Origin: Flavobacterium panacagri
Lineage (GTDB): Bacteria; Bacteroidota; Bacteroidia; Flavobacteriales; Flavobacteriaceae
Direction of reading: 5' to 3'
Length of the DNA stretch: 64,000 nt
NCBI RefSeq assembly: GCF_030378165.1
Contig: NZ_CP119766.1
Span: 1,860,001-1,924,000, forward strand
The position numbers were made by a program, and so were the translations under genes. Positions within the stretch are counted from its first letter, which is position 1. Every line of letters starts with the position of its first letter. Shown in pieces: positions 35,231-43,675 of this stretch. Under the pieces are notes generated by a model. The model was given only the letters and a program-made list of their open reading frames with translations, had not been told where the DNA came from and made no database searches.

Positions 35231-35261
35231 AAAAAAAAAGCCTCTCGATTGAGAAGCTTTT
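35231..35261 (-). terminator. Terminator after the universal stress protein gene
   Basis: Minus strand AAGCTTCTC pairs with GAGAGGCTT and is followed by a run of nine T. Confidence 0.82.
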
Positions 35262-35284
35262 CTGTTATTTGGGTTTTGTGCTCT

Positions 35285-36109
35285 TTATATTTTTAAAGTA
35301 ATTACAGGTCTTACGGCATGATTAACTAATCCTTCGCTGATGCTTCCGTTAAAGAAATGTGCAAAACCAGTTCTGCCGTGCGTGCACATTCCGATTAAAT
35401 CGGCATTAATTCTGTTGGCGAAATTAATAATTCCTTTTTCTATATTGGTGTCGTTGTAAATTTGAGTGGTATAATTACTGATGTTAAATTGATCTACGAA
35501 CTCATTAATGGCTTCTTCTGCGATATGTGTTGGTTTAAAGCTATTTGGTGTGCAAATGTTGACAAGATGTATTTTTGAGTCAAATAATTGAGTGAAGTTT
35601 AAAAGTTTTTCGAATGGTTTTTTTGCTTCTTCAGAAAAATCAGATGCAAATACAACATTAGCGACGTTAAAGTCAGTAATGTCTTTTTTAATTACTAAAA
35701 CTGGAATTTCTGAATTACGGACTACTTTTTCGGTATTAGATCCAATTAGTAATTCTTCCACACCAGAAGATCCGTGTGATCCCATTACAATTAAATCAAT
35801 ATTGTGTTCTTTGCTGATTTGTGTAATGCCGTGTATAGGTTTGTCCATTTTTACGATTTCAGTAACCTCTATTCCATCTAAATAAGGTTTTTCGGAAACT
35901 TTATCTAGCATTTCGTTGGCTTTTTTCATAAAAAGCATGCTTTCAGGAATGCTGATTCCTCCTAAAATTGCATCATTTGATTGATGCGGTAATTCAAGCA
36001 TGTGCAGGATAATGATTTCTGAATTGTTTTTTTTTGCGATTTGAGCAGCAACTTTTAGAGCGTCTTCTGCATGTTCTGAAAAATCGGTAGGTACTAAAAT
36101 TCGTTTCAT
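35285..36109 (-). CDS. Universal stress protein, two tandem Usp domains
   Basis: 274 residues made of two Usp domains. Domain 1 (about 1-140) starts MKRILVPTDFSEHAEDALKV and ends with the ATP-binding loop GSHGSSGVEELLIGSNTEKV. Domain 2 starts NVVFASDFSEEAKKPFEKLL and ends with THGRTGFAHFFNGSISEGLV. Both keep the G-x2-G-x9-G(S/T) nucleotide pattern. Such proteins accumulate in stress and bind ATP; no exact function can be assigned. It is divergent from the rimP operon and followed by its own terminator. Confidence 0.95.
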   Translation of the reverse strand: MKRILVPTDFSEHAEDALKVAAQIAKKNNSEIIILHMLELPHQSNDAILGGISIPESMLFMKKANEMLDKVSEKPYLDGIEVTEIVKMDKPIHGITQISKEHNIDLIVMGSHGSSGVEELLIGSNTEKVVRNSEIPVLVIKKDITDFNVANVVFASDFSEEAKKPFEKLLNFTQLFDSKIHLVNICTPNSFKPTHIAEEAINEFVDQFNISNYTTQIYNDTNIEKGIINFANRINADLIGMCTHGRTGFAHFFNGSISEGLVNHAVRPVITLKI

Positions 36110-36192
36110 GATTTTGAGGGTTAATAATATGAATAATTCATTTTTTGAATGCTATTATAAAGGTAAGAAATATTTTTAGAGCAATCTATTTA

Positions 36193-36221
36193 TTTGATTT
36201 ATAAAAAAAACACTATATTTG
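36193..36221 (+). promoter_or_regulatory. Promoter of the rimP-nusA-infB operon
   Basis: TTTG (36193-36196), 17 bases, TATATTTG (36214-36221). The full match to the Bacteroidetes consensus predicts a start near 36225-36228, upstream of the attenuator-like hairpin. Confidence 0.7.
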
Positions 36222-36249
36222 CACTGTTATTTATTAAAATCTAAATAAT

Positions 36250-36275
36250 GAGGGGACTAAGTGTCCCCTCTTTTT
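36250..36275 (+). terminator. Terminator-like hairpin in the rimP leader (candidate attenuator)
   Basis: GAGGGGAC (36250-36257) and GTCCCCTC (36263-36270) form a perfect 8-bp stem with loop TAAGT, followed at once by TTTTT (36271-36275). It lies between the predicted transcript start and the rimP ATG at 36284, so it would interrupt the operon before its first gene. Because nusA is in the operon, feedback through NusA-dependent termination is plausible. Confidence 0.7.
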
Positions 36276-36283
36276 ATAAAATT

Positions 36284-36748
36284 ATGACATTTAAAGAAAA
36301 AGTAAACGGATTAATTACAGAAGCTCTTCTGGAAAAACCATCAGTCTTTTTGATTGATTTGGCGGTTTCGGATTCTTTTAAAATTAGTGTTGGTTTAGAC
36401 GGGGATAATGGGGTGGCGCTTCAGGATTGTATAGACATAAGTCGTGCAATTGAGAATAATCTGGATCGTGAAGAGCAGGATTTCTCTTTAGAAGTGGCGT
36501 CAGTTGGAGTAGGGTCGCCTTTGAAATTGATAAGACAATACAAGAAAAATATAGGTAGAACGCTGATTGTTACTACAAATACTGAAAAAATCGAAGCAGA
36601 ATTGATAGAAGCTAACGATGTTTTTATAATTTTGTCTTGGAAAGCAAGAGAACCGAAAAAAGTAGGAAAAGGAAAAGAAACAGTTCAAAAAGAGCAACAA
36701 ATACCTTATACAGAAATTAAAGAGGCAGTTGTTACGGTAACATTTTAA
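36284..36748 (+). CDS. rimP: Ribosome maturation factor RimP
   Basis: 154 residues from the ATG at 36284 ([14 protein letters not shown]). An in-frame ATG at 36248 would make the leader hairpin coding and is not preferred. RimP helps assemble the 30S head. Blocks: [40 protein letters not shown] and [20 protein letters not shown] (family: leu-glu-val-ser-SPGldrpL), followed by an SH3-like C-terminal domain. The order rimP-nusA-infB is widely conserved. The central block has GVGSPL where most RimP have SPGLDRPL. Confidence 0.93.
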   Translation: MTFKEKVNGLITEALLEKPSVFLIDLAVSDSFKISVGLDGDNGVALQDCIDISRAIENNLDREEQDFSLEVASVGVGSPLKLIRQYKKNIGRTLIVTTNTEKIEAELIEANDVFIILSWKAREPKKVGKGKETVQKEQQIPYTEIKEAVVTVTF

Positions 36749-36767
36749 TTTTAATTAAAGAATTCGC

Positions 36768-38021
36768 ATGGAAAATTTAGCATTAATCGATTCATTCTCA
36801 GAGTTTAAAGATAATAAACTTATTGATCGTGTAACGCTTATGGCAATTTTAGAGGATGTGTTTAGAAATGCATTGAAAAAAAAATACGGATCTGATGATA
36901 ACTTTGATATTATTATAAATCCTGATAAAGGAGATATGGAGATATGGAGAAGAAGAGTAATCGTTGCTGATGAAGATCTTGATTTTGAAAACGAAGAAAT
37001 TACCTTGACGGAAGCAAGAATGATTGAGGCGGATTTTGAAATTGGCGAAGAGGTTTCTGAAGAAGTTAAATTGATTGATTTAGGAAGAAGAGCTATTTTA
37101 GCACTTCGTCAAAACTTAATATCTAAAATTCACGAACACGATAATACTAATCTTTATAAACAATTTAAAGATATTATCGGTGATATTTATACAGCAGAGG
37201 TACATCATGTGCGTCCAAGAGTTGTAATCTTGGTTGATGATGAAGGAAATGAAATTGTGCTTCCAAAAGAAAAACAAATTCCATCTGACTTTTTCCGTAA
37301 AGGAGATAATGTTCGTGGAATTATTGAAAGCGTTGAATTAAAAGGAAACAAACCTCAGATTATTATGTCTAGAACTTCAGAAAAGTTCTTAGAGAAATTA
37401 TTTGAACAAGAAATTCCGGAAGTTTTCGACGGATTAATTACGGTTAAAAATGTAGTTCGTATTCCAGGTGAAAAAGCAAAAGTGGCGGTAGATTCTTATG
37501 ATGATAGAATTGATCCAGTTGGGGCTTGTGTGGGAATGAAAGGTTCTCGTATTCACGGAATTGTTCGCGAGTTAGGAAATGAAAATATTGATGTAATCAA
37601 TTATACAAACAATATTCAATTATTTATTACAAGAGCTTTAAGTCCTGCTAAAGTTTCTTCTATCAAAATCGATGAAGATAGCAAACGCGCTGAAGTATTC
37701 TTGAAATTAGAAGAGGTTTCTAAAGCAATTGGTAGAGGTGGTCACAATATCAAATTAGCAGGTCAATTGACAGGTTATGAATTAGATGTTATTCGTGAAG
37801 GAGATGTTGCTGGTACTGTTGCAGATGAAGACGATGTTGAATTAACAGAGTTCTCAGATGAGATCGAAGAATGGGTAATTGAAGAGTTTGCAAAAATCGG
37901 TTTAGATACTGCGAAAAGTATCTTGAAACACGATGTAGAAGATTTAGTAAGAAGAACAGATTTAGAAGAGGAAACAATTCTAGATGTTATGAAAATACTA
38001 AAAGAAGAGTTTGATAGTTAA
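36768..38021 (+). CDS. nusA: Transcription termination/antitermination protein NusA
   Basis: 417 residues. The N-terminal RNA-polymerase-binding domain starts NLALIDSFSEFKDNKLIDRV. The S1 domain is around residues 135-200 (GDIYTAEVHHVRPRVVILVD). Two KH domains follow, with DRIDPVGACVGMKGSRIHGI and KAIGRGGHNIKLAGQLTGYE. The protein ends after an acidic segment and one helical region, without the C-terminal acidic repeats of E. coli, as is usual in Bacteroidetes. It modulates pausing and termination and may act on the leader hairpin of its own operon. Confidence 0.98.
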   Translation: MENLALIDSFSEFKDNKLIDRVTLMAILEDVFRNALKKKYGSDDNFDIIINPDKGDMEIWRRRVIVADEDLDFENEEITLTEARMIEADFEIGEEVSEEVKLIDLGRRAILALRQNLISKIHEHDNTNLYKQFKDIIGDIYTAEVHHVRPRVVILVDDEGNEIVLPKEKQIPSDFFRKGDNVRGIIESVELKGNKPQIIMSRTSEKFLEKLFEQEIPEVFDGLITVKNVVRIPGEKAKVAVDSYDDRIDPVGACVGMKGSRIHGIVRELGNENIDVINYTNNIQLFITRALSPAKVSSIKIDEDSKRAEVFLKLEEVSKAIGRGGHNIKLAGQLTGYELDVIREGDVAGTVADEDDVELTEFSDEIEEWVIEEFAKIGLDTAKSILKHDVEDLVRRTDLEEETILDVMKILKEEFDS

Positions 38022-38080
38022 GCAATAGCTGAATGTCTGCTCTAACAACACAACGAAAAAGGTAATAATAAAAAGGTTAT

Positions 38081-40963
38081 ATGTCTGAAGAGAGAGTAAT
38101 AAGAATAAACAAGGTTTTAAGGGAATTAAATATTTCGTTAGAAAGAGCTGTAGATTATCTAAAAGATAAAGGAATTGCTATTGATGCAAATCCAAATGCA
38201 AAAATTTCTGATAGCGAGTTTAATATCCTTCAAAGCCAATTTGCGGGCGATAAGGGGAATAAGGAGGCTTCTAAAGAAGTTGGGGAAGAGAAAAGAAAAG
38301 AAAAAGAAGCATTACGTGTAGAGCGTGAGAAAGAAATTGAAGACAAACGCAGACAAGAAGAAGAGCGTCAAAAACAGCAGGAAATAATCAAAGCGAGAGC
38401 GGTTGTTTCTGGGCCTGTGCAAGTTGGTAAAATTGACCTAAATCCGAAAAAACCTGCAGTTGCTCCTTCTGAGGAAACAGCTAAAGTTGAAGAGCCGAAA
38501 GCTGTTGTTGCGCCTGCGCAAACAGAAAAACCTGTTCAGAATGAAACTGTAAAAGCTGAGCCAGTTGTGGTACAGCCGGTTTCAGAAACTAAAAAGGACG
38601 AACCTATTATTACTGAGAAAAAAGAAGTTAAAGCAGAATCTTCTAGAGTTGCGCAGGAGCCTATTGTGTCGACTGATCCAACAACTTCGGAAGAGACTAT
38701 TACTACTCAATATCAAAAACTTTCAGGAACTACGTTAACAGGTCAAACAATTGATTTATCTCAATTTAATAAGCCTAAGAAAAAGAAAGAGGATCCTAAA
38801 GCGGCTCAAAACAAACCAGGAACTCCGGGGGTTGGTAATAATAATAACACTAATAAAAATAAGCGTAAAAGAATCGCTCCTAAACCAGGTGCGCCTGGAA
38901 CGCAAAAACCTGCTACAGGTAATAATAATGCGCCTGGAACGCCAAATCCAAATAAGATTACGCCAAATAATAATGGTGGTGGTTTTAATGCTAACAGAAG
39001 TCAGAGACCAGGTTTTGTGAAAGGAAACCGTCCTGCAATTGTGGCTAAAGTTGAGCCTACAGAAGAAGAAGTAAAAAACCAAATTAGAGAAACTCTTGAA
39101 AAACTTCAAGGTAAAGGAGGGAAGTCTAAAGCGGCAAAATATAGAAGAGATAAAAGGGAGACGCACCGCCAGAAATCTGATGACGAGCAAAGAGCTCTTG
39201 ACGAAGGAAGTAAAACTATTAAGGTTACGGAATTTGTTACAGTGGGGGAAATTGCCATCATGATGGATGTGCCGATTACTAAAGTAATTGGAACTTGTAT
39301 GTCTCTTGGGATCATGGTAACCATGAATCAGCGTTTAGATGCTGAAACTTTAACTATCGTTGCCGATGAGTTTGGTTATGATGTAGAATTTATTACGGTG
39401 GATATCGAAGAAGCGATTGAAGTTGTAGAAGATAGAGAAGAAGATTTAGTAACTAGAGCGCCAATTGTTACTGTAATGGGTCACGTTGACCACGGTAAGA
39501 CATCTTTGCTGGATTATATTCGTAAAGAAAATGTTATTGCTGGTGAGTCCGGAGGTATTACACAGCATATTGGAGCATACGGAGTTACTTTAGATAATGG
39601 ACAGAAAATTGCATTCTTAGATACTCCAGGTCACGAGGCGTTTACCGCGATGCGTGCACGTGGAGCTCAAGTTACTGATATAGCAATTATTGTAGTAGCG
39701 GCGGATGATGATATCATGCCACAAACAAAAGAAGCGATTTCTCACGCACAAGCGGCAGGAGTTCCAATTATATTTGCAATCAATAAAATTGATAAACCAA
39801 ATGCGAATGTTGATAAGATTAAAGAGCGTTTGGCTGGTATGAATTTACTTGTTGAAGATTGGGGTGGGAAAATTCAGTCACATGATATTTCTGCAAAAGT
39901 TGGAACAGGGGTTAAAGAATTATTAGAGAAAGTTTTATTAGAAGCTGAGATTTTAGATTTAAAAGCAAATCCAAATAAAGCGGCTCAAGGTACTGTTGTT
40001 GAGGCTTACTTAGATAAAGGAAAAGGATATGTGTCTACAATTCTAGTACAGCAAGGTACTTTGAAAATTGGAGATTATATGCTGGCTGGAAAACATCATG
40101 GAAAAGTGAAAGCTATGCATGATGAAAGAGGTCACATTGTTTTAGAAGCGGGTCCTTCAACTCCAGTGTCGGTTTTAGGTTTAGATGGTGCGGCTACAGC
40201 TGGTGATAAGTTCAATGTATTTGAAGATGAAAAAGAAGCAAAACAAATTGCGTCTAAACGTTCTCAATTAATGCGTGAACAATCGGTTCGTACACAAAGA
40301 CATATTACGCTGGATGAAATTGGTCGTCGTATTGCTCTTGGTCAATTTAAAGAGTTGAATGTAATTCTTAAAGGAGACGTTGATGGATCTGTTGAGGCAC
40401 TTTCTGATTCGTTCTCTAAACTTTCTACGGAAGAAGTTCAGATTAATATTATTCATAAAGGAGTTGGAGCAATTACAGAAACTGATGTTAACTTGGCTTC
40501 TGCATCTGATGCGATTATTATTGGATTTAATGTTCGTCCTGCAGGAAACGCTAGACAGCTTGCTGATAAGGAAGAAATTGATATCCGTTACTATTCTATC
40601 ATCTATGCGGCTATCGATGACTTGAAAGATGCAATGGAAGGAATGTTGGCGCCAGAGATGAAAGAAGAGGTTTTAGGAAATGCCGAAATTCGTGAGATTT
40701 TCAAAATTTCTAAAGTGGGCTCAATTGCTGGATGTATGGTAACAGATGGTAAAATCTTAAGAACTTCTAAGATTAGAGTTATTAGAGATGGAGTTGTGGT
40801 TCATACAGGTGAATTGGTTGCTTTAAAACGTTTCAAAGATGATGTTAAAGAGGTGACTAAGGGTTATGATTGTGGTATTCAAATTAAAGGATTTAATGAT
40901 ATCGAAATCAATGATGTTATTGAAGCTTACCACGAAGTAGCTATCAAAAAGAAATTGAAATAA
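38081..40963 (+). CDS. infB: Translation initiation factor IF-2
   Basis: 960 residues. The N-terminus has the IF2 helical module ([20 protein letters not shown]) followed by a roughly 300-residue charged, Pro-, Asn- and Lys-rich linker, probably disordered. The GTPase has G1 [18 protein letters not shown] near residue 466, the switch [17 protein letters not shown]3 [19 protein letters not shown] and G4 [11 protein letters not shown]-terminal domains include [15 protein letters not shown] and end [20 protein letters not shown]. It brings fMet-tRNA to the 30S subunit. Last gene of the operon, with a terminator. Confidence 0.98.
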   Translation: MSEERVIRINKVLRELNISLERAVDYLKDKGIAIDANPNAKISDSEFNILQSQFAGDKGNKEASKEVGEEKRKEKEALRVEREKEIEDKRRQEEERQKQQEIIKARAVVSGPVQVGKIDLNPKKPAVAPSEETAKVEEPKAVVAPAQTEKPVQNETVKAEPVVVQPVSETKKDEPIITEKKEVKAESSRVAQEPIVSTDPTTSEETITTQYQKLSGTTLTGQTIDLSQFNKPKKKKEDPKAAQNKPGTPGVGNNNNTNKNKRKRIAPKPGAPGTQKPATGNNNAPGTPNPNKITPNNNGGGFNANRSQRPGFVKGNRPAIVAKVEPTEEEVKNQIRETLEKLQGKGGKSKAAKYRRDKRETHRQKSDDEQRALDEGSKTIKVTEFVTVGEIAIMMDVPITKVIGTCMSLGIMVTMNQRLDAETLTIVADEFGYDVEFITVDIEEAIEVVEDREEDLVTRAPIVTVMGHVDHGKTSLLDYIRKENVIAGESGGITQHIGAYGVTLDNGQKIAFLDTPGHEAFTAMRARGAQVTDIAIIVVAADDDIMPQTKEAISHAQAAGVPIIFAINKIDKPNANVDKIKERLAGMNLLVEDWGGKIQSHDISAKVGTGVKELLEKVLLEAEILDLKANPNKAAQGTVVEAYLDKGKGYVSTILVQQGTLKIGDYMLAGKHHGKVKAMHDERGHIVLEAGPSTPVSVLGLDGAATAGDKFNVFEDEKEAKQIASKRSQLMREQSVRTQRHITLDEIGRRIALGQFKELNVILKGDVDGSVEALSDSFSKLSTEEVQINIIHKGVGAITETDVNLASASDAIIIGFNVRPAGNARQLADKEEIDIRYYSIIYAAIDDLKDAMEGMLAPEMKEEVLGNAEIREIFKISKVGSIAGCMVTDGKILRTSKIRVIRDGVVVHTGELVALKRFKDDVKEVTKGYDCGIQIKGFNDIEINDVIEAYHEVAIKKKLK

Positions 40964-40982
40964 TATTTAATAAAATATGCTT

Positions 40983-41014
40983 AAAAAGTCCCGACGAAAG
41001 TTGGGACTTTTTTT
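40983..41014 (+). terminator. Terminator of the rimP-nusA-infB operon
   Basis: AAAAAGTCCC (40983-40992) pairs with GGGACTTTTTTT (41003-41014). Confidence 0.92.
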
Positions 41015-41066
41015 ATGGAGTCATTTATAAAATAGTTTGTAATAATTGATTGTCGGATTTTAATCT

Positions 41067-41074
41067 TATTTTTG
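41067..41074 (+). promoter_or_regulatory. -7 promoter element for the DUF4920 gene
   Basis: TATTTTTG matches TAnnTTTG, 22 bases before the ATG. TTG triplets near 41046-41052 can serve as the -33 element. Confidence 0.55.
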
Positions 41075-41096
41075 ATTTGAATTAAATTAATACATT

Positions 41097-41606
41097 ATGA
41101 AATTAGGGAAATATACTGCTGTTTTGTTTTTAAGTTTTTCTTCTTTTTGTTTTGCGCAAGAAGATGTTGAGAAGCCAGCACCGCCACCTGGTAATGCATT
41201 GGTTGGGGATTATTATGGAGCAGCTATTTCGAGTGTGTCTGTAAATAATGCAATTTCCGTTTTGAAATTGGAGGATAAGCTGAAAGATAGTGGTAAAATA
41301 GAAAACATTGCTGTGAAGAGAGAAGTGACTGGTGTGTGTCCAAAAAGAGGTTGCTGGATCAGTCTTAAAACAGAAGATGGCTCTTCCTTTTTTGTGAAAA
41401 TGAAGGACTATGCTTTTTTTGTGCCAACTGCAGCCAAAGGGAAAAATGTTGTTTTGGAGGGTGCGGCAGAAAGGAAAATTACCTCTGTAGAGGAGTTAAG
41501 ACATTATGCGAAAGATGCTAAAAAATCGAAGGCTGAAATAGATGCGATAAGTGTTCCTAAGGAAGAAATACGCTTTTTAGCAACTGGAATTAAGGTTGTG
41601 AATTAA
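41097..41606 (+). CDS. DUF4920 domain secreted protein
   Basis: 169 residues. Signal peptide KLGKYTAVLFLSFSSFCFAQ with cleavage before Glu. The mature protein has the DUF4920 pattern: YYGAAISSVSVNNAISVLKL, EVTGVCPKRGCWISLKTEDG and SFFVKMKDYAFFVPTAAKGK. The CPKRGCW motif pairs two cysteines four residues apart and is conserved in the family, perhaps a disulfide or metal site. Function is unknown. It has its own promoter and is followed by a bidirectional terminator shared with the SPOR gene. Confidence 0.9.
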   Translation: MKLGKYTAVLFLSFSSFCFAQEDVEKPAPPPGNALVGDYYGAAISSVSVNNAISVLKLEDKLKDSGKIENIAVKREVTGVCPKRGCWISLKTEDGSSFFVKMKDYAFFVPTAAKGKNVVLEGAAERKITSVEELRHYAKDAKKSKAEIDAISVPKEEIRFLATGIKVVN

Positions 41607-41663
41607 AGTTGTTTTTTTAAATAATAAAATCTAAAAAGACCCTTTCTTAGATTTTAGGATAAT

Positions 41664-41693
41664 AAAAAAGCGAGATGAATATCTCGCTTTTTT
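41664..41693. terminator. Bidirectional terminator between DUF4920 and SPOR genes
   Basis: AAAAAAGCGAGAT pairs with ATCTCGCTTTTTT, symmetrical with T-runs on both strands. Confidence 0.9.
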
Positions 41694-41701
41694 ATTTTGA
41701 T

Positions 41702-42091
41702 TTATTTTCCAGGTTTTAAAAGGAAAACGCTTTTGTACCTGTTTTTAATTTCGGCTAGATTTCTCTCGGCCTCAATTCTGGTTTTAAAGTTTCCTACTAT
41801 TACTTTGTAGTTCGGTGTGCTAAAAATGATGGTTCCATCAATACTAGGATTCTCTCTCTTGAAATCGGTAAGTGTCTTTTTTGCTTCATCGCTTTTGCCG
41901 CTGAAGATCTGGATTCTGTAAGTATCGTTTGTATTTATTGACGTGTTAATTTTACGCTTCTCGTTTAACAATTGCTCAAATTTAGGATCTTGGTTCAATG
42001 TTAAATTTTGGTCTTGGGCGCTAATATTGTGTGTAAATGCAATTGTTGCAATTGTTAATAAAAGGTTTTTTGAAGGACTTAAAATTCTCAT
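41702..42091 (-). CDS. SPOR domain-containing exported protein
   Basis: 129 residues from the ATG at 42091 (MRILSPSKNLLLTI); the frame extends to a TTG at 42112 that is less likely. The signal peptide ends near THNISAQ. The C-terminal 75 residues are a SPOR domain: TYRIQIFSGKSDEAKKTLTD, DGTIIFSTPNYKVIVGNFKT and RIEAERNLAEIKNRYKSVFL. SPOR domains bind denuded peptidoglycan glycan strands at division sites. The short form has no membrane-anchor helix beyond the signal peptide, so it is probably periplasmic. Confidence 0.9.
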   Translation of the reverse strand: MRILSPSKNLLLTIATIAFTHNISAQDQNLTLNQDPKFEQLLNEKRKINTSINTNDTYRIQIFSGKSDEAKKTLTDFKRENPSIDGTIIFSTPNYKVIVGNFKTRIEAERNLAEIKNRYKSVFLLKPGK

Positions 42092-42193
42092 AATGTGATG
42101 GTTTTTATGCAAAAATACTATTTAAAGTTTTAGTGTAAAATTTTAATATTATTTAGAATTGATATAAATTGATATTTAAGGGTATTTTAAGGT

Positions 42194-42223
42194 TTTGAGA
42201 ATAGTTCATAAGTCGTATTTTTG
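42194..42223 (+). promoter_or_regulatory. Promoter of the act-cox respiratory operon
   Basis: TTTG (42194-42197), 18 bases, TATTTTTG (42216-42223). The predicted leader is about 85 bases, which rules out the upstream in-frame start at 42195. Confidence 0.7.
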
Positions 42224-42311
42224 TGCAAGTTTTAAAAGAGGGTGTAGATTTTTCCTGAGTTTAGTACAGAAAAAATCATACCAAAAATTAGTAGACAATT
42301 ATTTATACTAT

Positions 42312-43643
42312 ATGAAAAAGGTGGGTAACCATAATTCGATCTCAAGAAAATTGCTGTTTGGCTTATCGCTGACGTTAATTTTCTCCCTAACTTCATTCGC
42401 TCAAGATCCTGCTGCTGCTCCAGCGGCACCTGAAGCTGCGGCTGCTGCTCCAGCTGCGGGAGGCGGTGATCCAGTAAAAGGGAAGGAACTTTTTAATGCA
42501 AATTGCGCTGCATGTCACAAATTAGATGCTAAATCAACTGGTCCTGCTTTGCGAGGAGTTGCTGATAAGCATGATAAAGCTTGGATTTACAAGTGGGTGC
42601 ATAACAGTTCTGACATGATTAAGTCAGGTGATCCTGTTGCTGTTAAACTTTTTGAGGAAAATAACAAAGCTGTTATGACTTCTTTTCCTCAATTGTCTGA
42701 AGGAGATATTGATAATATTTTAGCTTATACTTCTCAGCCTAAAGCTGAACCTGCTGTAACTCCTGGAACTGTTCCTCCAGGGCAAAAAGTTGATGGTGGT
42801 GGAATTTCAAACAATATTATTTTAGGAGCTTTAGCTCTTGTAATGGCTATTTTGGTTGTGATGTTGTTCATGGTGAACAAAGTATTAACTAAAGTTGCAA
42901 ACAAAAACGGTATTGAGGTAGCTCCAAAAGAAGCTAGGCTTCCAATCTGGAAAGCTTTTGTTAAAAACCAATTCTTGGTTTTAGTAACTGCAATCTTTTT
43001 GCTTTTGGCAAGTGGTTATTTTGTTTACGGTTATTTGATGCAGGTAGGTGTAGATCAGAATTATGAGCCAATTCAGCCAATTCACTACTCTCACAAAATT
43101 CACGCTGGTGATAACGAAATCAATTGTAAATATTGCCACTCTGCTGCTCGTGTAAGTAAAACAGCTGGTATTCCTTCATTAAATGTTTGTATGAACTGTC
43201 ATAAAAATATTTCTGAAGTTGCTGAAACTACTGCTACTCCTGAGTACAGCAAAGCATTTTACGATGCTCAAATCCAAAAATTATATGATGCTGTTGGATG
43301 GGATAAGACTAAACAGGCTTATACTGGAAAAACAATGCCTGTAAAATGGGTTCGTATTCATAATCTTCCGGATTTTGTTTATTTCAATCACTCACAACAC
43401 GTTTCTGTTGCTGGAATTGAATGTCAAACTTGTCACGGACCAGTGCAGGAATTTGAAATCATGAAGCAGTACTCTAAATTAACAATGGGATGGTGTGTTG
43501 ATTGCCATAGAAAAACTGATGTTAAGATGGAAGGTAACGCTTACTATGATAAGATTCATGCTGAACTTTCTAAAAAATACGGTGTAGAGAAATTAACTGC
43601 AGCGCAAATGGGAGGTTTAGAATGCGGTAAATGCCACTATTAA
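42312..43643 (+). CDS. actA: Alternative complex III subunit ActA, multiheme cytochrome c
   Basis: 443 residues from the ATG at 42312. A signal peptide ends LTSFAQ and is followed by an Ala/Pro-rich linker. Six CxxCH heme sites are visible: CAACH near residue 65 in a separate N-terminal cytochrome c domain, then a membrane helix (NIILGALALVMAILVVMLFM), a second helix, and five more sites, CKYCH, CMNCH, CQTCH, CVDCH and CGKCH, in the C-terminal domain. The pentaheme part is standard ActA; the extra monoheme domain may dock to the oxidase. It accepts electrons from ActB/ActC. First gene of the operon. Confidence 0.95.
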   Translation: MKKVGNHNSISRKLLFGLSLTLIFSLTSFAQDPAAAPAAPEAAAAAPAAGGGDPVKGKELFNANCAACHKLDAKSTGPALRGVADKHDKAWIYKWVHNSSDMIKSGDPVAVKLFEENNKAVMTSFPQLSEGDIDNILAYTSQPKAEPAVTPGTVPPGQKVDGGGISNNIILGALALVMAILVVMLFMVNKVLTKVANKNGIEVAPKEARLPIWKAFVKNQFLVLVTAIFLLLASGYFVYGYLMQVGVDQNYEPIQPIHYSHKIHAGDNEINCKYCHSAARVSKTAGIPSLNVCMNCHKNISEVAETTATPEYSKAFYDAQIQKLYDAVGWDKTKQAYTGKTMPVKWVRIHNLPDFVYFNHSQHVSVAGIECQTCHGPVQEFEIMKQYSKLTMGWCVDCHRKTDVKMEGNAYYDKIHAELSKKYGVEKLTAAQMGGLECGKCHY

Positions 43644-43675
43644 TCGATTTATTAAGATTTTAATATATATATACA

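Noticed and set aside
36248..36283. Upstream in-frame ATG for rimP
   Set aside because: It would place the leader hairpin GAGGGGAC/GTCCCCTC in the coding sequence; the ATG at 36284 gives the standard RimP N-terminus.
38756..39190. Minus-strand 144-residue frame within infB
   Set aside because: It is a shadow in the low-complexity linker of IF-2.
42195..42311. Upstream extension of actA from 42195
   Set aside because: It overlaps the consensus promoter (42194-42223) and puts a non-signal sequence in front of a good signal peptide starting at 42312.
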